From: Alkalihalobacillus sp. CinArs1
Lineage (GTDB): Bacteria; Bacillota; Bacilli; Bacillales; Guptibacillaceae
Reading direction: 5' to 3'
Assembly (NCBI RefSeq): GCF_947387515.1
Contig: NZ_CANDOB010000002.1
Span: forward strand, 1,302,001-1,366,000
DNA: 64,000 nucleotides
Position numbers and translations under genes: made by a program. This document shows, in pieces, positions 34,210 to 43,098 of this stretch; position 1 is the stretch's first letter; each line of letters opens with the position of its first letter. Under the pieces are notes generated by a model. It worked only from the letters and a program-made list of their open reading frames with translations, was not told where the DNA came from and did not search any database.

Positions 34210-35457
34210 ATGGAAAAAAACGTAAAGGAATGGATGGAGAGAAACAAAGAATATGGAATAGAACTCTTACAAAAGCTCGTTACATGTGACAGTGTGCAAG
34301 GGAACGAAGCGTATGTACAAGATATCGTTGAAGCAGAACTTAAGCAGTTAGAGTTACAAGTCGATCGGTTTGTTCCGGGTGAGGAAACGACATCTCACCC
34401 TTTCTTTTGTGCCAACCGTACTGACTTCTCAGATAGCCCGAACGTCGTAGGTGTAAGAAGAGGTACGGGTGGAGGACGTTCACTGATATTAAATGGTCAC
34501 GTTGATGTTGTGCCCCCTGGTAAGAGAGAGGACTGGACTAGTGATCCATACAGTGGTGAGGTAAAAGACGGAAAGCTTTATGGAAGAGGTTCGACAGACA
34601 TGAAGGGCGGCAATACCTCTATGTTACTCGCTCTTAAATGCTTGAAAGAACTAGGTATTTCTCTAAAAGGAGACCTGATCTTTGAAAGCGTCGTAGAAGA
34701 GGAAAGCGGTGGGACAGGTACGCTTTCAACCATTCAGAGAAATTATAAAGCAGACGCTGCACTCATTCCTGAACCGACTAACTTGAAAGTGTTTCCGAAG
34801 CAACAGGGTTCCATGTGGTTTCGATTACGGATCAACGGTCAATCTGCTCACGGGGGAACACGGTATGAGGGAGTTTCAGCGTTAGAGAAGAGTTTGATTG
34901 TAATCAACGCGATTCAAGCTCTCGAAAGAAATCGCAACCAAAAGATAAACGACCCACTATATAAAGAAATTCCGATTCCAGTTCCGATTAATTTAGGAAC
35001 AATAAAAGGAGGCGACTGGCCGTCTTCTGTTCCTGATCAAATTACGATCGAAGGCAGGATGGGTGTTATTCCAGGGGAGACTTTAGAGGATGCCAAGGAA
35101 GAGATGGCGAGCGCGCTTAACGCGATTGATGATGAATGGTTAAAGAAGCATCCCGTCGAACTCGAGTGGTTTGGAGCTAGGTGGCTCCCAGGAGAAGTAC
35201 CTGTCGAACATCCATTGCTAGCTATCTTACAGCGTAATTATAAGAAGAGCGCTGGTGAAGAAATACAAATCGAAGCATCTCCTTGGGGGACTGATGGAGG
35301 CCTACTTACTGAATTGGCAGATACCCCTTCCTTAATCTTTGGTCCTGGAGAAACAGCTCTTGCTCATTATTCGAATGAATATGTAGACATTGATAAAATG
35401 ATGCTCGTTGCAGAAATTTACGTTCATACCATTATTGAATGGTGTGGCCAAGCATAA
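34210..35457 (+). CDS. yodQ: M20 family deacylase, YodQ-like
   Basis: 415 residues of the ArgE/DapE/ACY1 metallopeptidase family. Metal ligands appear in NGHVDVVPPG, GRGSTDMKGG and SVVEEESGGTGT, with a dimerisation domain in the middle and FGPGETALAHYSNEYV near the end. In the lysine pathway it would remove the acetyl group placed by AblB, after the carbon chain has been processed (inference). Starts four bases after yodR. An operon terminator follows at 35556. Confidence 0.9.
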   Translation: MEKNVKEWMERNKEYGIELLQKLVTCDSVQGNEAYVQDIVEAELKQLELQVDRFVPGEETTSHPFFCANRTDFSDSPNVVGVRRGTGGGRSLILNGHVDVVPPGKREDWTSDPYSGEVKDGKLYGRGSTDMKGGNTSMLLALKCLKELGISLKGDLIFESVVEEESGGTGTLSTIQRNYKADAALIPEPTNLKVFPKQQGSMWFRLRINGQSAHGGTRYEGVSALEKSLIVINAIQALERNRNQKINDPLYKEIPIPVPINLGTIKGGDWPSSVPDQITIEGRMGVIPGETLEDAKEEMASALNAIDDEWLKKHPVELEWFGARWLPGEVPVEHPLLAILQRNYKKSAGEEIQIEASPWGTDGGLLTELADTPSLIFGPGETALAHYSNEYVDIDKMMLVAEIYVHTIIEWCGQA

Positions 35458-35555
35458 GAAAATATAGTTAGCAATTCTTTCAGTTTAACTGGTGAAGATG
35501 ATTAGCGTAAGCATCTAATAATTAGAACACGTCATTAGACATTTTTTTAAGCTTG

Positions 35556-35588
35556 ATAAGAACGGGAAACCGTTCTTATTCTTTTTAT
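35556..35588 (+). terminator. Terminator of the yodTSRQ operon
   Basis: Perfect 10-bp stem (35556-35565 with 35570-35579), GAAA tetraloop, T-rich tail. It separates yodQ from ablB, genes that are contiguous in one operon in B. subtilis. Confidence 0.93.
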
Positions 35589-35651
35589 CGTGGAGGATTT
35601 CGGTAAGAAAAAAGCGAAAAAAACAAAAAGGAAATAAAGGTGGGGGAAGGT

Positions 35652-36506
35652 ATGGGAGAGCATAGAGAATTAGCGATGGACCAGCACTATAAAGGGACTG
35701 ACTATGCATTTCATTGTAATCACGATCTTTTTAATGAACGTATTAGAATTGAACACTACTCAGGAAATGTAAAGCATGTGATCGCTCATGTGCTTCGTCT
35801 TTTTACAGACGATTACTCCAAATGTATCGTCAAAGTGAAAGAAGGAGACTTTTCAACATTTATCAGCATGGGTTTTTCATACGAAGGAACAATCAATCGC
35901 TACTTTTCTGGTGTCGATATGCATGTGATGACGAAGTATAAACAAAGCTGGCGCCGTAATGCGAAGCGCTGGGAAGAAGAAGAAAAAATTATCGATGGAG
36001 TTTTTGCGAAAACACCTTCACCTCTCTCTGAAAAACCAAACATGAGGCGAGCGTCTGAGAAAGATGCAGAAAAGCTATCAACCTTGTATAAAAAGGTATT
36101 CGACGTATACCCAACTCCGATGGACCAACCGGAGTATATACGAAAAGTAATGAAGGAAGGCACGATCTTTTATTTGGTTGAAGATGATAAAAAAATTACG
36201 AGTGCCGCATCTGCAGAAGTAAACAGAACGTTCCAGAATGCCGAGATTACAGATTGTGCAACGTTACCTGATAGTCGAAAAGGTGGTACGATGAGACATC
36301 TGATTCACGCTCTTGAATCCACCCTATTAGAGGAAGAAATCTACTACGCCTACTCGATCGCGAGGAGCTTATCGTTTGGGATGAACGCAGTCTTTTGCCA
36401 ACTTGGATATGAATACGGTGGAAGGCTCACTAATAATGTGAAAATTTATTCCGATTGGGAAGATATGAATCTATGGAGTAAATCTCTTGGTGTTAGTGCC
36501 GAATAA
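35652..36506 (+). CDS. ablB: Beta-lysine N6-acetyltransferase AblB
   Basis: 284 residues. N-terminal AblB-specific region and C-terminal GNAT domain (RRASEKDAEKLSTLYKKVF ... TDCATLPDSRKGGTMRHL, the acetyl-CoA loop). Acetylates the epsilon-amino group of beta-lysine made by KamA (AblA). Starts ATG 35652 behind AGGTGGGGGAAGG; the GTG at 35640 is inside that site. The product can be an osmolyte in some archaea and bacteria, but with yodTSRQ beside it a catabolic role is more likely here. Confidence 0.9.
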   Translation: MGEHRELAMDQHYKGTDYAFHCNHDLFNERIRIEHYSGNVKHVIAHVLRLFTDDYSKCIVKVKEGDFSTFISMGFSYEGTINRYFSGVDMHVMTKYKQSWRRNAKRWEEEEKIIDGVFAKTPSPLSEKPNMRRASEKDAEKLSTLYKKVFDVYPTPMDQPEYIRKVMKEGTIFYLVEDDKKITSAASAEVNRTFQNAEITDCATLPDSRKGGTMRHLIHALESTLLEEEIYYAYSIARSLSFGMNAVFCQLGYEYGGRLTNNVKIYSDWEDMNLWSKSLGVSAE

Positions 36507-36544
36507 TTGGCGATGCAGACGGAAAATGGGCGGGAGGGTAGCTT

Positions 36545-37924
36545 ATGGTCAAACAAAGCGCCATGACGGATGGGATGTTTCAAGCAATATTAGAAAGCAT
36601 CGATGAAGGAATCCATGCTGTTAATAGTGAGGGTTTGACGATCTATTATAACGAAATCGCCGCGAAGCATGATGGATTGAATGTCGAAGATGTCTTAGGA
36701 AAACACTATCTTGAAGCATTCCCTTCACTTTCTAAAGAAACGAGCACACTTTCATATGTTCTTTCAACAAAGAAGCCGATCTTTAATAAAGATCAAACAT
36801 ATAGAAATGTAAGAGGAAGTCTTGTTTCTACCATAAATACCACTCTTCCGATCATCGTGAACGATGAGCTAGTAGGTGCTGTTGAAATTGCGCGGGATAT
36901 CAGTAGAATAAAGAAACTTTCTGATAAAGTGATGGAACTCCAAGCTAAGTTGACGAACAATACTTCAAAGGAATTCGATAATGGCACGTCATACACGTTT
37001 ACAGACATCATCACATCAGATGAAACGTTTCTGAAAGTGAAGAAATGGGCACGGATGGCCGCGCAACAAGTATCGCCTGTTCTCGTGTATGGGGAAACAG
37101 GGACAGGTAAAGAGCTAATTATTCAATCGATCCATAATGCTTCAGGAAGAAAAGGAGCATTTATCGCTCAAAATTGTGCAGCGTTGCCTTCAAGCATTCT
37201 AGAATCTATTTTGTTCGGTACATCTAAAGGGACGTTTACAGGTGCTGAAGAACGACCTGGTTTGTTTGAGTTAGCTGATAAAGGAACGTTGTTTCTCGAT
37301 GAGATCAATTCGATGCCAGTAGAAATACAAGCAAAATTGCTACGTGTTCTTGAAGATGGTGTTATTAGGAGAGTGGGAGCAGTCAAAACACGTCGTGTCG
37401 ATGTTCGGATCATCGCAGCGTTAAATGAAGAGCCTGAATTAGCACTAAAAGAAAAAAGGTTACGAGAAGACTTGTTTTACAGATTGAATGTCGTGTATTT
37501 GAAGATTCCGCCTTTGAGAGAAAGGCGTGGGGATATACCTGACCTAATCCATCATTTCATCCAAAAGTATAATACTGTATTAAACAAAAATGTTCAAAGC
37601 ATTGAGAAAGCTGCTTTATCGCTACTGTGTGATCGGAAGTGGCAAGGTAACGTTCGAGAGCTTGAGCATGTTATCCAATCAGCGATGAACTTCTCAGAGA
37701 CCGACAAATTGTTAATAGAGGATTTCCCTGCTATACAAATAAGCGAGACTCCAATGCAGTCGTCTGGATCACTTCGCGACGTGCTACGCCATACAGAAGT
37801 TCGGTTAATCGAGAAGGCTATGGAAAGCGCAGGAGGAAACATTCAGAAAGCAGCCAAGCAGCTTCAGATTCCTAGGCAAACATTGCAATACAAACTCTCG
37901 AAATACGAAGGTGCCGAAAATTGA
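36545..37924 (+). CDS. kamR: Sigma-54-dependent activator of kamA (PAS-AAA+-Fis), KamR-like
   Basis: 459 residues. PAS sensor domain (about 10-120), AAA+ domain with Walker A GETGTGKE (about 182), GTFTGA loop (about 229, contact to sigma-54; Ala of GAFTGA is Thr), Walker B GTLFLDEIN, and a C-terminal Fis helix-turn-helix GGNIQKAAKQLQIPRQTLQY. Related to RocR and to KamR of the B. cereus group. It stands directly upstream of a sigma-54 promoter and kamA, so it most likely activates kamA in response to lysine or a derivative bound by PAS. Confidence 0.9.
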   Translation: MVKQSAMTDGMFQAILESIDEGIHAVNSEGLTIYYNEIAAKHDGLNVEDVLGKHYLEAFPSLSKETSTLSYVLSTKKPIFNKDQTYRNVRGSLVSTINTTLPIIVNDELVGAVEIARDISRIKKLSDKVMELQAKLTNNTSKEFDNGTSYTFTDIITSDETFLKVKKWARMAAQQVSPVLVYGETGTGKELIIQSIHNASGRKGAFIAQNCAALPSSILESILFGTSKGTFTGAEERPGLFELADKGTLFLDEINSMPVEIQAKLLRVLEDGVIRRVGAVKTRRVDVRIIAALNEEPELALKEKRLREDLFYRLNVVYLKIPPLRERRGDIPDLIHHFIQKYNTVLNKNVQSIEKAALSLLCDRKWQGNVRELEHVIQSAMNFSETDKLLIEDFPAIQISETPMQSSGSLRDVLRHTEVRLIEKAMESAGGNIQKAAKQLQIPRQTLQYKLSKYEGAEN

Positions 37925-37999
37925 GCATAAATTATTTATGCGAAAGAAAAGGTCAGTAATAAATGTATACTTAAAAGAGTTTTAAAGAAATAATGGAGC

Positions 38000-38015
38000 T
38001 GGCATCAAACTTGCA
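38000..38015 (+). promoter_or_regulatory. Sigma-54 (-24/-12) promoter of kamA
   Basis: TGGCATCAAACTTGCA matches the sigma-54 consensus TGGCAC-N5-TTGCA with one change. GG (38001-38002) and GC (38013-38014) are exactly 10 bases apart. It lies 38 bases before the kamA start and excludes the longer kamA frame that opens at 37993. Confidence 0.92.
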
Positions 38016-38052
38016 TAGTATATCAGTAGATTCCAAGAAGGGGGAATGTACG

Positions 38053-39465
38053 ATGCTTATGCAACTCTATAAGCCAGCACGACATTGGAAGGATATCGAA
38101 CTTTGGAAAGATGTTACAGAAGATCAATGGAACGATTGGATCTGGCAGCTTACTAATACGATTCGAACGCTCGACGACCTTCGTAAAGTCGTTAACCTTA
38201 CTCCAGATGAAGAAGAAGGAGTTAGAATTGCAACGAAAACAATTCCGTTGAATATCACACCTTATTACGCATCTTTGATGAATCCAGATGACCCTAGGTG
38301 TCCAGTGAGAATGCAGTCGATCCCTATTTCTAAAGAAATGCACAAAACAAAATATGACCTTGAAGATCCACTTCATGAAGATGAAGACTCTCCAGTTCCC
38401 GGCTTAACCCATCGTTATCCAGATCGTGTACTTTTTCTTGTTACGAACCAGTGCTCAATGTACTGTAGGTATTGTACGAGGAGACGTTTTTCAGGACAAA
38501 TCGGTATGGGAGTTCCGAAGAAACAATTAGATGCAGCGATCAATTACATTTCTAAAACGCCGGAAGTAAGAGACGTTCTTATCTCAGGTGGAGATGGACT
38601 GTTGATCAATGACAAAATCCTTGAATACATCTTAAAAAATTTACGTGCAATTCCACACGTGGAGATCATTCGAATCGGTACGAGAGCACCAGTTGTTTTT
38701 CCGCAAAGAATAACGGAGGACCTTTGTAACATTTTAAAGAAATACCACCCTGTCTGGCTGAACACTCACTTCAACACGAGCATTGAGATAACCGAGGAAT
38801 CAAAGAAAGCGTGTGAGATGCTCGTAAATGCTGGAGTGCCTGTTGGAAATCAGGCTGTTATTCTCGCAGGTATCAACGATAGCGTGGCGATTATGAAGAA
38901 GCTGATGCATGATCTTGTTAAGATAAGAGTTCGCCCATATTATATTTATCAATGTGATTTATCAGAAGGCATCGGACATTTCAGAGCGCCAGTATCAAAA
39001 GGACTCGAAATCATCGAGGGATTAAGGGGACACACATCAGGTTACGCGGTACCTACGTTCGTAGTGGATGCACCAGGTGGAGGAGGGAAGATCGCCCTTC
39101 AACCGAACTACATGATTTCCCAAAGTGCGAATAAGGTTATCCTGCGTAATTTCGAAGGTGTGATCACTTCTTACCCAGAACCAGAAAATTACACCCCTGG
39201 AACGGCCGATACGTATTTTAATAGTATCTACCAGACGGAGAAGAAACCGGCGATCGGGATAAGTTCACTTATGACGGATGAACGATTTAACCTTGTGCCA
39301 GAAGGACTACAAAGGTTGAATCGAAGAAGTAAGTATGGTGAAGATCCAGATCATGCTTCTTTAAAAGATCAAAGAGAGAAGCGAGATTTAATGAAAGAAA
39401 AGAAGTTTAAAGCTGAGCAAGCCAAATACAATAAAAAGGATGATGTGGAGGAGGAAAGTTCATGA
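38053..39465 (+). CDS. kamA: Lysine 2,3-aminomutase KamA (AblA)
   Basis: 470 residues, radical SAM and PLP enzyme converting L-lysine to L-beta-lysine. The SAM cluster motif is CSMYCRYCTRR (about 134-144); the PLP lysine region is in the segment after FVVDAPGGGGKI. Start ATG 38053 behind AAGGGGGAATG, in agreement with the sigma-54 promoter upstream. It overlaps yokU by four bases (ATGA). The C-terminal tail is highly charged. Length is usual for Bacillus KamA. Confidence 0.97.
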   Translation: MLMQLYKPARHWKDIELWKDVTEDQWNDWIWQLTNTIRTLDDLRKVVNLTPDEEEGVRIATKTIPLNITPYYASLMNPDDPRCPVRMQSIPISKEMHKTKYDLEDPLHEDEDSPVPGLTHRYPDRVLFLVTNQCSMYCRYCTRRRFSGQIGMGVPKKQLDAAINYISKTPEVRDVLISGGDGLLINDKILEYILKNLRAIPHVEIIRIGTRAPVVFPQRITEDLCNILKKYHPVWLNTHFNTSIEITEESKKACEMLVNAGVPVGNQAVILAGINDSVAIMKKLMHDLVKIRVRPYYIYQCDLSEGIGHFRAPVSKGLEIIEGLRGHTSGYAVPTFVVDAPGGGGKIALQPNYMISQSANKVILRNFEGVITSYPEPENYTPGTADTYFNSIYQTEKKPAIGISSLMTDERFNLVPEGLQRLNRRSKYGEDPDHASLKDQREKRDLMKEKKFKAEQAKYNKKDDVEEESS

Positions 39466-39752
39466 GGTGTAAATGGTGTGAAACGGAAGGAGCTTTCGAG
39501 ACTCTAGGCACTGGATACTGGGAACTTCCTGATGGTACGCGAGCAGTTGAAATAAAGGAGCTACCTTCTGTTCAATGTATCGATTGCGGGATGTGTTACC
39601 AAACTGATGAACTTGTTGGGGATGTTGAAGAACAAATGATGTTGATCGATACTTCCAAGCTTTCTTCCTCGTTTACCTTTAAGGAATTGATGGATCAACC
39701 GAGGCTTTTAAAAAAGAATTACTTTGACATCGATCGTTATCCGCTTAAATAG
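39462..39752 (+). CDS. yokU: YokU-like zinc-finger protein
   Basis: 96 residues with two CxxC pairs, RCKWCETEGAFE and CIDCGMC, typical of YgiT-type/YokU small zinc-finger proteins. It overlaps kamA by four bases, an arrangement kept in B. subtilis, so a function tied to KamA (assembly or control) is likely but unknown. No helix-turn-helix domain follows the finger. Confidence 0.82.
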   Translation: MRCKWCETEGAFETLGTGYWELPDGTRAVEIKELPSVQCIDCGMCYQTDELVGDVEEQMMLIDTSKLSSSFTFKELMDQPRLLKKNYFDIDRYPLK

Positions 39753-39874
39753 CATTCCCTAGAAGAGGTTGACCAAATAAAAACGAAATTTAATCGGAAT
39801 ATTCTGAAAAATATTGATATTTTGACGATTCCCTCGTATAATAATAAAAAGAGCTTCTAAGGGGGGAGAGCAAC

Positions 39875-40126
39875 ATGAACAACCATCATAAATCGTATAG
39901 AGACAACATGAAAGAAAAAGCGATGAAAAAGAAGAAAGATCAAGAAACGTTTGAGTTGGAATTGTACGCCCAATTAATCCTTGATGAAGCTGTCTTTACC
40001 TTCCAGAAAAACCGTTATCAAGACACGATCAACTTAGCCCTTGATCGTCGAGACGAAAAAGCATTTCAGGAAGCATCAGAACAATACGTCACGTTTCTTC
40101 GTTCCTACAAGCAGGCGCTTCATTAA
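39875..40126 (+). CDS. IDEAL-domain small protein
   Basis: 83 residues. A lysine-rich N-terminus (MKEKAMKKKKDQ) is followed by LILDEAVFTFQKNRYQDTIN, which matches the IDEAL motif found in short Bacillus proteins and in ComK-type adaptors. Such domains mediate protein contacts; the partner is unknown. AAGGGGGGAGAG precedes the ATG. Stand-alone gene. Confidence 0.75.
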   Translation: MNNHHKSYRDNMKEKAMKKKKDQETFELELYAQLILDEAVFTFQKNRYQDTINLALDRRDEKAFQEASEQYVTFLRSYKQALH

Positions 40127-40189
40127 TTCTTGAATAGAAATGGTCGACTCTGACACACTAATCGTAACGAAAGATAAAGGAGTGTCATC

Positions 40190-40309
40190 ATGGGTCGTCA
40201 GAAAAAAGGAAATGCAAATGCTCAGCGTAACAACAATGCGAAGAAGGAACAGAACATCCCGTCATATGCAGAGATTGAAGCTAAGAAATTAAAGAATCCT
40301 CAACAATAA
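40190..40309 (+). CDS. Small basic Asn/Lys-rich protein, SASP-like
   Basis: 39 residues beginning MGRQKKGNANAQRNNNAKKE and ending in a short helical part. The composition (Asn, Lys, Gln) is like minor spore proteins, but no named Ssp family is matched with certainty. A good ribosome binding site, AAAGGAG, precedes the ATG, and a strong terminator (40318-40342) follows, so it is a real gene. In B. subtilis sspL lies in this neighbourhood, but the sequence is not SspL-like. Confidence 0.6.
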   Translation: MGRQKKGNANAQRNNNAKKEQNIPSYAEIEAKKLKNPQQ

Positions 40310-40317
40310 GTCCAACG

Positions 40318-40349
40318 CAGACTGCCGTTAATCGGCAGTCTGTTTCTTT
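40318..40349 (+). terminator. Terminator after the 39-aa gene
   Basis: 10-bp stem (40318-40327 with 40333-40342), TTAAT loop, T-rich tail. Confidence 0.93.
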
Positions 40350-40432
40350 GTTTAAGATGAAGTCCACTAAAAAATTGGAAAAGTTCATGCAGACGGTTTA
40401 TGTTACCATAAAGGAAGGTATGTAATGAAAGG

Positions 40433-41323
40433 ATGACCAAATTCATGAACCGATTAATTCTAATAGATGGATTTAATTTACTTAGTAGAGGATATTTTGC
40501 GACTGCTTACGGGAAATCTGAAGATCAGTTAACCCAAACACCAGAAGGACTTTATACGAATGCGCTAAGGGTGAAATTTCAAAAAATCATGTCGTTGATT
40601 AATGATTATAACCCAACTCATTTTGCAGTTGCATGGGACGTCAAACGAGATGAATCAAAGCGTAGGGAGCTTTTCAAAGAATATAAGGGTACTCGAGGTG
40701 AGCTTCCACCACCATTGATTCAGCAATACCAAACTGCAGTGAATTTCTTTGATGCAACAGGAATTCCTCAATTAACTGTAGAAGGGTTTGAGGCGGACGA
40801 TGTGATGGGAACTCTTTCACATCGATGGAGTCTCGATGAAATGGGAGACTGTTTTATTTATAGCAATGATAGAGACTTGTTGCAGCTTCTGAATAAGAAC
40901 GTCTCACAAATTATTGCGATTCGTAAAGAAGGAGACAAGGTGTACACGGAAGATCATTTTAGGACGGAATATGGAATTACGCCAGATCAGTGGATCGATG
41001 TGAAAGCATTATTAGGAGACAAAAGTGATAATATCCCAGGGGTTGCTGGGGTAGGAGACAAAGCAGCATTGCCACTTGTCCAACAATACGGCTCTGTAGA
41101 AGGAGTATATACGAGCATCGAAACATTAGATGCAAAATATAACAGATATCGAAAGAAGTTAATAGAGGGAGAAGAATCAGCTATGTTGAGTCTTCAACTC
41201 GTAAAAATCGAAAAACAAATACCAGACCTTGCTGAACATTCGTTTGAAGATATAAAGCTGACTCTGGATTATGAGAAGTTACAAACGGAGCTAGATGCAT
41301 TGGGATTGAGGATAAGAATATAG
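40433..41323 (+). CDS. ypcP: 5'-3' exonuclease (Pol I exonuclease-domain homologue)
   Basis: 296 residues. PIN-like nuclease: LILIDGFNLLSRGYF, FAVAWDVKRDESKR, VEGFEADDVMGTL and SNDRDLLQL carry the acidic metal ligands; GDKSDNIPGVAGVGDKAA is the helix-3-turn-helix DNA-binding motif. It resembles YpcP, which removes RNA primers and flaps. The start is ambiguous: ATG 40433 or ATG 40445, with AAAGGA between. Next to RNase H-fold genes, a context of primer/R-loop removal. Confidence 0.92.
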   Translation: MTKFMNRLILIDGFNLLSRGYFATAYGKSEDQLTQTPEGLYTNALRVKFQKIMSLINDYNPTHFAVAWDVKRDESKRRELFKEYKGTRGELPPPLIQQYQTAVNFFDATGIPQLTVEGFEADDVMGTLSHRWSLDEMGDCFIYSNDRDLLQLLNKNVSQIIAIRKEGDKVYTEDHFRTEYGITPDQWIDVKALLGDKSDNIPGVAGVGDKAALPLVQQYGSVEGVYTSIETLDAKYNRYRKKLIEGEESAMLSLQLVKIEKQIPDLAEHSFEDIKLTLDYEKLQTELDALGLRIRI

Positions 41324-41324
41324 G

Positions 41325-41720
41325 TTATCCTGCTGTGTTTAATTGGATTGCTTTTCTAGCAAGCTCATCTGCTACTTTATTCTTAGAACTAGGAATCCAT
41401 TTAATAAAACAAAGATCAAATTCATCTACCAATGCGAGGGCACTGGAGAGGTAAGTTTCATACGTTCGCTTTTTCGTCTGTCTTCGATCGATCGCATCAC
41501 TCACAAGCTGAGAGTCCGTTCGAATCGAGATGATTCGATGTTTCTTTTCAAGGCAAATGCGTAGTGCTTCAATCAAAGCCTGAAACTCTGCTTCATGATT
41601 GGAAAGTGTGCCAAGAGGAACCGAAGAGCGAATGACTTCTCCATCCCCTTTTATAAAGATTCCAGCACCTGATGGTCCTGGGTTACCAGCACTTGCTCCA
41701 TCTATATAAACTTCAATCAC
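41325..41720 (-). CDS. ypdQ: RNase HI-family protein, YpdQ-like
   Basis: 131 residues. Catalytic acids of the RNase H fold are present: VYIDGASAGNPG (Asp), SNHEAEFQAL (Glu), RTDSQLV (Asp) and a later Asp in KNKVADELA. The GTG at 41720 is chosen because GGGGGGAGG stands eight bases upstream; the longer frame from 41789 lacks a site. Activity as RNase H is possible. It is convergent with the exonuclease gene, with almost no gap. Confidence 0.87.
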   Translation of the reverse strand: MIEVYIDGASAGNPGPSGAGIFIKGDGEVIRSSVPLGTLSNHEAEFQALIEALRICLEKKHRIISIRTDSQLVSDAIDRRQTKKRTYETYLSSALALVDEFDLCFIKWIPSSKNKVADELARKAIQLNTAG

Positions 41721-41848
41721 TTTTGTTTCCTCCCCCCTGATCAAGTCTTTTTGTATTCTATCATATACATCAACAGCACTGGAAGACATACATTTAAGGT
41801 AAATGGAGAAACTTGATATAGAAGGGGACGAGTGTAGGAGTGAAAGAA

Positions 41849-42025
41849 ATGAAGAAAAAAGAAGTTATGATGGAAGTGGGTCTAATTCTAGATACATACT
41901 GTGATGGGTGTTTGTTAAAAAGAGTGAATCAACATGACTATGGCAAGTGCCACGCCCAGCGTTTTTGTATTACGGAATGTTCTGTAGGTGAAGAATTAAA
42001 GCAGCTCGGAAAGCACCTTACATGA
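41849..42025 (+). CDS. ypeQ: YpeQ-like zinc-finger protein
   Basis: 58 residues with two Cys pairs, DTYCDGCLLK and GKCHAQRFCITEC, probably binding zinc. The ATG at 41849 stands eight bases after TAGGAG; GTG 41840 is part of that site. Followed 16 bases later by ypeP, as in B. subtilis. Function unknown. Confidence 0.8.
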   Translation: MKKKEVMMEVGLILDTYCDGCLLKRVNQHDYGKCHAQRFCITECSVGEELKQLGKHLT

Positions 42026-42041
42026 ATAAGGAGTTTAGATG

Positions 42042-42704
42042 ATGAACGTGATTGTAAAGTGGAAATACAAGACGCCTCGAGGAATTCAAGCATGGATGAC
42101 ATCTGATGAGATACCTGCACATCAAGCGATTTTAATGGCAAAAGATATTGAAAAAACCGGACGCTCCATCGACCTTTATTTTCTTGATAACCGGGGGACA
42201 AAATGGTCACTGAAAGAATTTGAAAAATTCACATCAAAAAAGGAAGAAAGCCTTTCTTCCGTCGAGATTTTTTTTGATGGAAGTTTTGATAAGGAATCTA
42301 AAGAGTCTGGCTGTGGCGCTGTGATTTATTTTTTTGAAGGAAGAAAGAAAAAAAGGATTCGTGTGAATAAAGCTCTTAGCTATCTTGAAAATAATAATGA
42401 AGCTGAATACGCAGCGCTTTGGACTGGCTTACAGGAGCTAAAGAACATTAAAGTCGATGATACCGAGGTCATGATCAAAGGAGATTCAAAAGTAGTGATC
42501 AGCCAGCTCTCAGGAGAATGGGCAGTATATGAGCCGCTTCTAACAAAATGGATGGATCGTATTGATGCTACCTTGAAGGAATTAAGACTGCAGCCAATTT
42601 ATGAGCACGTTTCACGAAATGAAAATAAAGAATCGCATAGACTCGCTGTACAAGCTTTAAAGGGAACTGAAATCGACAGTGTGATCGAACTTGATGATAA
42701 CTAA
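42042..42704 (+). CDS. ypeP: RNase HI-family protein, YpeP-like
   Basis: 220 residues. An N-terminal part of about 80 residues (KYKTPRGIQAWMTSDEIPA) precedes an RNase H-fold domain with EIFFDGSFD, NNNEAEYAAL and KGDSKVVI, so the acidic residues are kept. Resembles YpeP/ZAP-type RNase H-like proteins; enzymatic activity not proven. AAGGAG lies five to eight bases before ATG 42039/42042. Shares a bidirectional terminator with the next gene. Confidence 0.85.
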   Translation: MNVIVKWKYKTPRGIQAWMTSDEIPAHQAILMAKDIEKTGRSIDLYFLDNRGTKWSLKEFEKFTSKKEESLSSVEIFFDGSFDKESKESGCGAVIYFFEGRKKKRIRVNKALSYLENNNEAEYAALWTGLQELKNIKVDDTEVMIKGDSKVVISQLSGEWAVYEPLLTKWMDRIDATLKELRLQPIYEHVSRNENKESHRLAVQALKGTEIDSVIELDDN

Positions 42705-42711
42705 ACACAGA

Positions 42712-42735
42712 AAAAGCAGCCTACTGGCTGCTTTT
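42712..42735. terminator. Bidirectional terminator ypeP / DUF2564 gene
   Basis: 10-bp stem (42712-42721 with 42726-42735), TACT loop. Confidence 0.9.
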
Positions 42736-42982
42736 ATTCTTGTGCTTCCCTAAGCTGCGTATCGCATTTTTCAATGAGTTCACTGGAAAACTCAAAGAAA
42801 TTCTCATTTACGCCAGTTTTATGTGCTACTGCTTGTTGAAATTGTTGTTTAGCTTGATTCAACGCATCTTGTGCGGCCTTCAACTGATTGTCGTTCATGC
42901 TTTTAGTAGCTTGTCCAACGAGGTGTTGAGCCGACTTAATCGACATTTCGATCTGTTGAAGATCAGAGTACGGTTCTGACAT
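42734..42982 (-). CDS. ypzA: DUF2564 family protein, YpzA-like
   Basis: 82 residues, all-helical and Gln-rich (SIKSAQHLVGQATKSM, ALNQAKQQFQQAVAHKTG). It matches the small DUF2564 proteins by position (between csp and the ypeP/ypeQ genes) and by look. Function unknown. AAGGTGGG lies upstream of the ATG. Confidence 0.72.
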   Translation of the reverse strand: MSEPYSDLQQIEMSIKSAQHLVGQATKSMNDNQLKAAQDALNQAKQQFQQAVAHKTGVNENFFEFSSELIEKCDTQLREAQE

Positions 42983-43050
42983 ACTATCCCACCTTTACGT
43001 ATTGTTCTGGAATAGTATGACCCAAAAGAATATCCGTTAATCGTTTCAAC

Positions 43051-43083
43051 ATAAAAAGAGACTGATGCATGCATCAGTCTCTT
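43051..43083 (-). terminator. Terminator of the cold-shock gene
   Basis: Perfect 28-base palindrome (43056-43083) followed by T-run on the minus strand. Confidence 0.9.
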
Positions 43084-43098
43084 CCAAACGTATATTAA

